In this document: one piece after another, positions 9,238 to 16,114 of the stretch
How positions within the stretch are numbered: the first letter of the stretch is position 1
How the letters are laid out: each line of letters begins with the position of its first letter
Assembly: GCA_004151065.3 (NCBI GenBank)
Contig: NWUY0300094595.1
Location: 1 to 16,114 of the forward strand
From: Larix sibirica
Taxonomy: Eukaryota > Streptophyta > Pinopsida > Pinales > Pinaceae
DNA: 16,114 bases
Direction: 5' to 3'
Program-made: the position numbers and the translations under genes
The notes under the pieces: model-generated
Seen by the model: only the letters and a program-made list of their open reading frames with translations
What the model was told of the DNA's origin: nothing
Database searches by the model: none

Positions 9238-10082
9238 TTTCCAACCATCAGTTGAATTTGATGGGGACCCCTACCCATCAAGTAAACTTTTTATGATGGT
9301 TTTCTTTTTAAAACTACCATTTGCATCACATTTGATATTTACTTTTTCCCACCAATTAAATATTATGTATTATATGTGTATTTGTTAAATTTTCCTGTGA
9401 ATATAAGAGCAACACGCCCATTGGAATCCACAGTTTATTGCTTTATGATTTCCAATAGAATGGGTAACATAAAATTATTATGAAATTGCATTTAAACATA
9501 ACATCATAAAATTTAGAAAATTTATTCAAAGTATTTGTTGCACCCTACATCACATGGCATATGCCACCATTACAAACATAAACACAAAAAAAAATAATAA
9601 AAAAAATCCTTAAATATTAAGATTCTTCTTTACTTAGCATGTTTCCAAATTTCATATACCTTATTCCAAGAGTTAAATTTGATGGGCAACCCTACCCATC
9701 AACTAAATATTTTATGATTGTTTTATTTTTTTTAAACTACCTTTTGCATGACATTTGATATTTACCCATCAATTAAATATTATGTAATATATGTGTTTTT
9801 GTTAAATTTTGTTATGAATATAAGAGCATCGATGTGGCAATTGCAATCCACACTTCGTTGTTTTATGATTTCCAATAGAATGCATAACATAAATTTATTA
9901 TGAAATCGCATTTAACATAACATCATTAATTTCGAAAAAATATATATGAAATATTTGATGTACCCTGCATCATATGGCATACAACAACATTACAAACACA
10001 AACAAAAAAACAATATCCTTAAATATTCAAGATTCTCTTTGCATAACATATTTCCAAATTTCATACACCCTATCTCATTCCA
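9238..10082. repeat. ~420-bp tandem duplication at the 3' end of the hAT transposase
   Basis: Two units, about 9238-9668 and 9669-10082, align along their whole length with a period near 421. Shared blocks are TGATTTCCAATAGAATG, GAATATAAGAGCA and TTTCCAAATTTCATA. Both carry the dyad TTGATGGG...CCCATCAA (9258-9281 and 9679-9702). The right edge of each unit holds the same transposase tail (VYEIWK on the minus strand), so the duplicated unit starts in the last codons of the transposase and runs into its 3' flank. The units differ by many substitutions and small indels. Confidence 0.85.
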
Positions 10083-12149
10083 CCATTGATGAATCAAGCC
10101 CTATTAGTGACACTAGCATCAAGCATTTAATGCAACCAATGACAGTTTTATTTTTTATACATCATTTATTATATTTTGTTTTGAGATTCATCTCTCACAT
10201 GAGACTATATTTACACGAATAGTAAGTATTGCCTACCATAAATTTATCATGTTTAGAAAATTTGTATGTAACTATGTGACACAAAAAATACTCCATGCAT
10301 CCTTCATAGATGACCCCCCACAATTAGCATAAAAAGTAGCAACAAATGCATGCAACTCTTTTAGACAAGCTTCAAAATCAAATAATGTTTTGTTTTCTTC
10401 CCTCTAAAATATAGTATGTTGCAAGCATTGATTTTTTTTCAAGCTAACATGTTGAATTCTCTTCTCTACCATGAACATCTTGTAAATAATGGCGATGCAA
10501 AAAAAAAAACTTATAGAGTTGAAAAAATCAAGATCAAGGAATCTTCCATTCAAACTCTCTGCAAGAACCTGAACACATTCTTTAGAGAGTTGTTTGCAAC
10601 TTCCTAGAGAACCATCAATGCAAGGTTTCCATGATTGTTTTCATGTATCAATATAATCACCATATGCATTTGGAATTTCTACAAATCACAATTTGTGCCT
10701 ATGAACAAGTCCCTCTTTAACATGAATGTGTGGCCAACCAAATATAGAGGCATCTAAATTTTTTGATAAGTAACATGTTCCATTTGCAAATATGCCAATT
10801 CTTAAAAGCCACCCTTTTAAAGTGTTTATAGTAACATATGCGGGTTCCCCTAGATAGTTAACATCAACATACTCTTCCTGGAATTTCGTGTTCAACTTGT
10901 TTAGTTCATATATCACATATGCAAGCATATGCAAACAAAATTAAACAAGAAAGATCATTTCTTATCATACCATGAGTCCTTCCCTTCATTTTTCCACAAA
11001 GTCAATATGGGAAGCATCAATACAACAAGCCTTTCAATGAATTTTCCTCTTGAAAGTCATCTAACTCCATGTACTGGAAGAGATTGAAAGGTTCCAAGTT
11101 GTATAAGTTCATTTAGAGCAATAAGTTGGCTATTTCTTTTCATAGAATTTTGCACCAAAGAATATACCTTGTTTTTCAATTTCTCAATGAATAATAATTT
11201 AGGTATTCTTTTGGAAGCATTTGATTCTACCAAAAATCCATGATGAATAATGCAATGAACACCTATAGGATTAGGTACATCCTTTTTCCAAAAAGTAACA
11301 AAGCCATTTTCATTACCAATCAGTGATGAAGCATCATCTATAGAAACTTATATCAATATTTTATTTGAAACGCCCCTTGCTTCCTTTAAATAATTGATCG
11401 CATCATATGTTGTTTTCCCTCTTCCATCACAAACATTTGTGAGCTTTAAAAACTATGAAATTGGAGGCCTCGACCCTTTTGAGACTAAAAAAGCGGCATA
11501 AACCCCAAGGTGTTTCTTTAAACTACTGTATGTACTTTCATCTAGCGTCAATGAAAAAAAGACCTATCCAACATTCTTGCAGTCTGTACCTCTTCAAGAT
11601 ACTTAGATATAGCAAAAAAAGTAATTATTTTTCATCCATGTGAGTTGCATATGAGATGTAGTCCTTATTCTATGGCATGTTCAATGTTTGTAATGACATT
11701 GCAATCAAGCAAAGGGATTCATATTTTGAGAGGGTTAAATCTTGTTGCACGATCCATTAAACTAATTTTATAGTTATGATCACTATTTCCTTATTTCTAT
11801 CATCAATACTTGCCATGTGTTCTGTAGTAGGTTTTGCTTTCCTTTCATTTTAATATATCCATTTTACTTGTAAAATTTTATGGTTGCTTGAATTGGTAGG
11901 AACAACTAGTGAATCATGTTGCATGGTAAAGTAACCAGTGACAATTCCCCATGGTCTAGTTTCCTTATGTGTTTTAGAGTACATGCATTTAATAACTATT
12001 TTTATTCCATGTTTTGTCTCTCTCAACCACTTATACCTAATTTTCCATTCCTCATAAAACTCACGTTTTATTTTCAATTTTCTTTTCTTTTGAACGTTAA
12101 GTTCTCCCCCTTGAAATTTTTCAATACATTTTACATTATACCTAAACAT
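10027..12149 (-). pseudogene. hAT-superfamily transposase (TTF/ZBED-like type), broken
   Basis: This is the remnant of a DNA-transposon transposase that would cut and rejoin element ends in the nucleus. From the N terminus on minus: a TTF/BED-type zinc finger (FYEEWKIRYKWLRETKHG, then PWGIVTG and TMQHDSLVVPTNSSNHK, about 12060-11890) with its second cysteine replaced by S; VQQDLTLSKYESL (~11725); the first acidic-site motif SLTLDESTYSS (LDEST at 11531-11545); SIDDASSLIGNENGF (~11320); VHCIIHHGFLVESNASK (~11245); VR-LSRGK with TGA at the W (11057-11059); LAYVIYELNKLN (~10900); LAESLNGRFLDLDFF (~10560); and the C-terminal dimerisation motif SCER followed by TGA for G (10202-10188), ending in DRVYEIWK. 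It has at least four stops and several frameshifts, for example at the T run near 11553. Length and order fit ZNF862/ZBED5-like hAT proteins. No terminal inverted repeats were identified. Confidence 0.88.
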
Positions 12150-12468
12150 ATCTACATATCTAAGTATTCATTCAAATCAAAATTATACTCCTCCTTATTG
12201 GATGATGAAGCTTGTGATGTAATAAACCATCGAAAGAACTTTTGATAAAGAGGTGGTTCTTTTTTCTTTGAGACATTTTTTTAATAATACATATAATATA
12301 AAGTGGAAAGCAATTAAATATTAGGCAAAGTTTTTGTTTCATGTTTTATTTCCATCCCAAGAAAATCATAAAATTGAAAAAGTTTAATGTAAAATAATTA
12401 AGAGAAATCAATGATCTTTACCTTTTCTTTTTAAAAAACTTTTTCATATTATACTTTGTCTAAAATAT

Positions 12469-12752
12469 GTTCAATTTAATATTAGTATAGCTATTCGAAC
12501 AAGCTCTAATTTTTACTAAGTAAGTGGTCTCTTCTTAAATTATATGAGTTAAAAAACTAAATTTACATGTAACGAGCAAATAAAAAAATTCAAAATCATT
12601 CTAAGAATTAATGTTCAATTTAATATTAGTATTGCTATTCAAACAAGCTCTAATTTTTACCAAGTGAACTCTTCTTAAATTATATGAGTTAAAAAACTAA
12701 ATTTACATGTAATGAGCATATTAAAAAAATTCAAAATCATTCTAAGAACTAA
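12469..12752. repeat. ~142-bp tandem duplication, two copies
   Basis: Units 12469-12612 and 12613-12752 are about 95 percent identical by eye. The second lacks about four bases (GTAAGTGGTCTC against GTGAACTC). Shared blocks include GTTCAATTTAATATTAGTAT and AATTATATGAGTTAAAAAAC. There is no coding content. It lies about 320 bp beyond the N-terminal end of the hAT transposase remnant and is much younger than the 420-bp duplication on the other side. Confidence 0.9.
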
Positions 12753-13694
12753 TTCATATGTATATAATTTTTAGATTTCAACATAGAAAATTTTAGTCAC
12801 CCGAGATCAAATACAATTAACAATAAAATGGGAGGAACATTTTTATTAAATGAGAGGGAATTATTAATAATTAATTATTCATTTAATGGATTTAGGAGAA
12901 AAATATTGCTTTATGTTTTTGAAAAATCCTTATTATATTAAATCATTTGCAAAAAATTTAAATAAAAAATAAAATTATTAATATTTAATTAGCCTTTCAT
13001 GATTTATGAATTTAAAGAACAATTTTCTCTTCTAGTCTAGTGTCTAAGTGTGTATTAGACTAAATTTTTTAACTATATTATTCAATTATTAGTCCCTGCC
13101 ATACATGGAATATAACGATCGCTTCATCATCAAAAACAAGTCGACTTTGCAATACCTCTATTCATTTTATGTTTTTTTCCAATGTCTCGTAAAAAATAGA
13201 TTAAAATTCTTGTTTAATTTATGAAATTAAATATTTCTGTTTTTTAACTGGTTGAATGATTTGATATGACAAAATAGCCCTGGTGGGAGGTGACATTTGT
13301 TTTAAAAATAATAATAAGAAAATTAAATAAAAATTTTAAAAACCTTAAATTGCCATGTAACTATTTGTATTAAAAATTTGACCTCTGCACATAGAGGATT
13401 TGACATATGCATGATCTTGTGATCTTGACCTTGGAGTTATAGTGGTACAATATGCATGTTCCAAATGATTCACAAGCATGAAGGCCCAAATCTTGATCAA
13501 GAAGGCAAATCTAGATAGTAGATTCATTTCGCTCATGTTTTGGAACAATAGGCCCAATCCTTCTACACTTTACCATTTACATCCATAAAGCCATGACAAT
13601 CCCATCCTACCATTATAATCAGTCAAAAATATGTGTTTCACCTTTCTTATCTTCATTCTCTTTCCTTCGCATAGTAACTAGACACTTTTTGTTG
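12753..13694. other. AT-rich unassigned sequence
   Basis: No gene, RNA or terminal repeat was recognised. The part up to about 13370 is very rich in A and T, with many short A and T runs. From 13380 the composition is more balanced. A 70-codon minus-strand frame at 13345-13557 encodes nothing recognisable. Confidence 0.5.
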
Positions 13695-13751
13695 CCTCTT
13701 TGGGCCACTATGCTTCCTTCCACCTCTTTTGGCTGCTATGCTCCCCTCCCA
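13695..13751. repeat. 28-bp imperfect tandem repeat
   Basis: CCTCTTTGGGCCACTATGCT at 13695 recurs as CCTCTTTTGGCTGCTATGCT at 13723, each followed by a pyrimidine stretch (TCCTTCCA and CCCCTCCCA). No function can be given. Confidence 0.6.
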
Positions 13752-14180
13752 TTATTGCTTGTAAAAATCCAAATTATCTTAAACCTCCAAAACCTTATCA
13801 AACCCACAAATATGACTTGCATGTGCTCGAGCAATAACCACAAAGAGCAGTAGTGACATATATCATGTACTATAAAATCAATTGGATGATAGTTCTGTGA
13901 GTAATATAGTGCAATTGAAATGATTGATGTACCAACATTGGTAATTCAATAGCTCTCTCTAGGAATTAGAGAAATTGTCAAAATTGAAATATCAAAATTG
14001 AATTTACCATTGAAGTCCTACATAGAGAGAAGGAACATTTATAATTGAAGCACATGCAAATGAATGCAAGTTGTCATGTCTAGGGTTGTGTATATTGCCA
14101 CTTGAATTTTCCTTTACTTTCAAGTGCCACTTTTGGCAACAAAGCAGTCAAAATTACAATATTTTTTTGAGGAATTAGCC
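13752..14180. other. Unassigned sequence
   Basis: I see no coding or RNA gene signal. Around 13930-14020 there is a loosely repetitive AATTGAAATnnnnAAATTGAA-type stretch (TCAAAATTGAAATATCAAAA), too short and irregular to call as a repeat family. Confidence 0.4.
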
Positions 14181-14438
14181 TTAGATCTCTTGTAGACAAC
14201 CATTTTGGAAAACCATCATTGAAAAAGGAAAACGTGGTGTCTTGAGTGAACTGAGTGTTGTGGAAATTATTTTAATGATTGAGATGTCCAAATTTGTTTG
14301 AGAGGTGCTAAGCCAAGTTTGCACATTTCTTGCCTCGTCCTGTAGTGACACTATATTGAAACTTTGTACAATTGAGCTCCAACTATTTAGTTTTTCTATA
14401 GTTGCATTCATCAAATTTGAATAGTCCAAAAGAGGCAT
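14181..14438 (-). CDS. Unrecognised 85-residue ORF, possibly a relic
   Basis: An open frame of 85 codons begins MPLLDYSNLMNATIEKLNSW. It has a balanced residue mix, unlike the low-complexity frames around it, with some amphipathic helical character in the first half. I do not recognise a family, motif, signal peptide or membrane segment. No neighbouring frame extends it clearly. It may be a fragment of a mobile-element protein, or simply a chance ORF in this AT-rich DNA. It lies on the same strand as the chromovirus relic at 15291-15750, but I see no link. Confidence 0.2.
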   Translation of the reverse strand: MPLLDYSNLMNATIEKLNSWSSIVQSFNIVSLQDEARNVQTWLSTSQTNLDISIIKIISTTLSSLKTPRFPFSMMVFQNGCLQEI

Positions 14439-15159
14439 ATTATGAGTTATTGCATCTTTTTTTTTTCAAATCCAGTTTAAGGTCTCAAAGCATGACATTT
14501 AGTGTCCATGGGCATGCTAAACGAGTTGACAAATTACTTGAAACAAGCTAGCAATTTTTTTGTGATGCACAACCAGGGTCTATATGTTACCGACACAACT
14601 AGAGTACAACATGTACATAACTCAAACACTTAAACATTCTTGCAATTGCAAATGCTATAGGACTAATTATGGACACAATTAAATGTAAACAATTAGACAA
14701 GAGGAAGGGACATAATATAACTCTTTATTGAATAGTATCGTAATGTCATCCTATAGCTTACAATGTGGAGGTTTGTATCACTCCAAGTTTCATAAAATAT
14801 CATAATGGAAAGATCAACTTACAATCCCCAGTCTAAAATTTCAAACTCTAAATCAACAGTTGTAATCCTCCTCTTATGTTGTAGCATGTTGGAGTTGAAT
14901 CTCTCTTCAAGCGTACACATTCAATTTATTATTTCTCTATAGTTATTCATCTCACATAGGATCTCAATAGTCCTTACAATTATTTGTATTAATAGCATTG
15001 CCTCTACAACTTCCCATCCTTGGTGAGTGATCAATTTCTCTTAAATGACTTCCAATATTTATTTATTTATTATTTTTATCTCAATTATTTATCTTTTGCT
15101 CCAATAATAATGTGTGGATATTAAAGCTTCGCATTTCCTCTCTCTTGTAGAAATGTTGA
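14439..15159 (-). other. Possible chromovirus 3' LTR region, otherwise unassigned
   Basis: By position this stretch lies downstream of the minus-strand chromovirus polypurine tract, so at least its right part should hold the 3' LTR. The second LTR copy is outside the window, so its extent cannot be set. No clean TG start or CA end is visible at the tract. Nothing coding was recognised. Confidence 0.3.
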
Positions 15160-15177
15160 CCTCCTCATTCCCTCCTA
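15160..15177 (-). other. Candidate polypurine tract of the chromovirus
   Basis: On the minus strand the sequence is TAGGAGGGAATGAGGAGG, all purines but the first base, about 115 bases after the chromodomain stop. This suits the priming site next to a gypsy 3' LTR. The following bases (TCAACATTT) lack the usual TG, so the junction may be mutated or a few bases off. Confidence 0.45.
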
Positions 15178-15290
15178 CAAAACAAACTAAACAAAAAAAG
15201 CAGATTCAAATAAATACGTGATGATTATTACATGATCCCAAAGATGCTCCTGCATCACATACCCTTAGTCAGAAAACATCAACATACAAC

Positions 15291-15750
15291 TTATATGGAT
15301 TGAACTGTGGACCATTCTAACGATGTATGCCATTGAAGGTGATCTAACTCTTCTTTAGTAATCGACAATGAATCCTCCAAGTTCTTATTCTTCCATTTGA
15401 CTAAATATTCTAAATAATCTCGGCCTCGAGTCCTCCTATTAACCCTCATTGCTAGTATTTCTTCAATTTCTTTTGTTGGATTAACTAGTACTTGTCTTTC
15501 CCATTCTTCCATGGTGCCTATTTCACCATCCTCTTCTCCTTCATGGAACTCATTTACATCACAAACATTAATATTGGAGGAATATAAAATATCTCCAACA
15601 AATCCAACTTGTAGGCATTATCATAAATCTTCCTCGAAATCTTACGTGAACAATTTTCTTATACTTGAGCCTGTTATATGTTCCTCTGAGAAATCTATCC
15701 TTCCTCAAATATGCCATCACAATATCTCATGTAATTTTTAGCACCAATGG
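15291..15750 (-). pseudogene. pol: Ty3/gypsy chromovirus integrase C-terminus with chromodomain
   Basis: This is the end of a gypsy polyprotein on the minus strand. The integrase tail is seen as MAYLRKDRFLRGTYNRLKYK (~15715-15655), then RKISRKIYDNAYKLDLLE (~15645-15590), the GPY/F-module region that helps hold DNA. A frameshift near 15565 leads into NEFHEGEEDGEIGTMEEWER and the chromodomain, EIEEILAMRVNRRTRGRDYLEYLVKW followed by KNKNLEDS (~15460-15345). The last 73 codons are open to a TAA-type stop at 15291-15293. Chromodomains steer integration by reading histone marks. Two of the aromatic cage positions are usually Y and W: the Y-LVKW motif is kept, but the later SW is SL here. Upstream integrase core and RT are not visible, and homology is lost beyond about 15770. 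Reading needs at least two frames. Confidence 0.88.
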
Positions 15751-15789
15751 AGCAACCTTAAGTTGTCTGATTTTATATCCTCGGACTCT

Positions 15790-15825
15790 CATATACCAAG
15801 GTTGGTCTCCCATATACCAAGGTTG
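15790..15825. repeat. 21-bp tandem duplication
   Basis: CATATACCAAGGTTG occurs at 15790-15804 and again at 15811-15825, a period of 21 bases. If the chromovirus frame still ran here it would encode a repeated QPWYM unit on the minus strand, but the homology to integrase is already lost. Confidence 0.75.
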
Positions 15826-15928
15826 TAAGGCAAATAGTGACTTAATGGAAGTATGATCATGAACAATCACATGCAATCCATGTATGAGATAACTTCCCTT
15901 GACAAATTTGAGAGGTTTAAAACTACAT

Positions 15929-16114
15929 CATATATAAATAGACATTTCCTAAAATAGGTGAAGAGAAGACGAGAAGATTGTTTCCAATAGCATTGAGTAC
16001 TATTTAGTGGTTTGTAGGGAGGGAGAAGCATAGTGCTTCTTGCTTTCCTTCATAGTGTTTTGTTGTCGTCTCTCCTTCTTACTTCTGTAATACCCCCATT
16101 TTGACCCTTAGGAT
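15929..16114 (+). promoter_or_regulatory. LTR-like promoter region at the window edge
   Basis: A clear TATA box (TATATAAATAG from 15931) is followed about 90 bases later by a perfect 7-bp hairpin (AGAAGCA-TAG-TGCTTCT, 16024-16040) and pyrimidine-rich sequence. Then comes TGTAATACCCCCATTTTGACC at 16086, which resembles the TGTAACACCCC sequence found at or near the ends of many plant LTRs. It may be part of a plus-strand LTR continuing past the window. Only one copy is seen, so this is tentative. Confidence 0.35.

Noticed and set aside
10416-10607. 63-codon plus-strand ORF
   Set aside because: It is antisense to the transposase segment LAESLNGRFLDLDFF.
11916-12245. 109-codon plus-strand ORF
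   Set aside because: It is antisense to the zinc-finger part of the hAT transposase, which has recognisable motifs on minus.
13345-13557. 70-codon minus-strand ORF
   Set aside because: No motif, no neighbouring extension, and composition like the surrounding non-coding DNA.
1-16114. CRISPR arrays, bacterial operons, tRNA or rRNA genes
   Set aside because: No regularly spaced short repeats, no ribosome-binding sites or operon layout, and no tRNA-like or rRNA-like sequence recognised. The content is that of a plant nuclear genome.

Overview
This is nuclear DNA from a plant, most likely a large-genome seed plant. It is AT-rich and I found no intact host gene. What can be recognised is old mobile-element sequence of plant type: a Ty1/copia polyprotein, a Ty3/gypsy chromovirus integrase with chromodomain, a hAT-type transposase, and a gag-like LTR element. 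A gymnosperm would fit the density and decay of these relics, but the sequence cannot settle the species. All coding remnants carry stops and frameshifts, so they are annotated as pseudogenes. They were read by following conserved motifs across frames.

Layout, left to right. Positions 1-171 hold a 42-bp tandem repeat and a TATA-like stretch. Positions 172-5067 form one degraded LTR element on the minus strand, with two direct repeats of about 680 bp (172-861 and 4398-5067) around a 3.5-kb interior. The interior encodes no recognisable reverse transcriptase. It encodes a broken gag-like protein with a coiled-coil region, a G-patch and two CCHC zinc knuckles. This is the most unusual item in the window. 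From about 5100 to 6985 comes the 3' half of a Ty1/copia element on the plus strand: reverse transcriptase, RNase H, polypurine tract and probable 3' LTR.

Positions 6985-9235 contain nothing I can name. Positions 9238-10082 are two tandem copies of a ~420-bp unit. The copy nearer the transposase contains the 3' end of a hAT transposase pseudogene that runs on the minus strand from 12149 down to 10027 (zinc finger, LDEST motif, VR-LSRG motif, C-terminal dimerisation motif). A second tandem repeat (2 x ~142 bp, 12469-12752) lies beyond the 5' end of that transposase. The stretch 12753-15159 is mostly unassigned, AT-rich DNA with small repeats and one unrecognised 85-codon ORF.

The right end holds the 3' end of a chromovirus pol gene on the minus strand (15291-15750), with a candidate polypurine tract at 15160-15177. 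The last 185 bp look like part of another LTR. The relics do not form a working pathway. They are separate insertions at different stages of decay, and the functional interest lies in the domain make-up of the 172-5067 element and in the duplicated ends of the hAT element.
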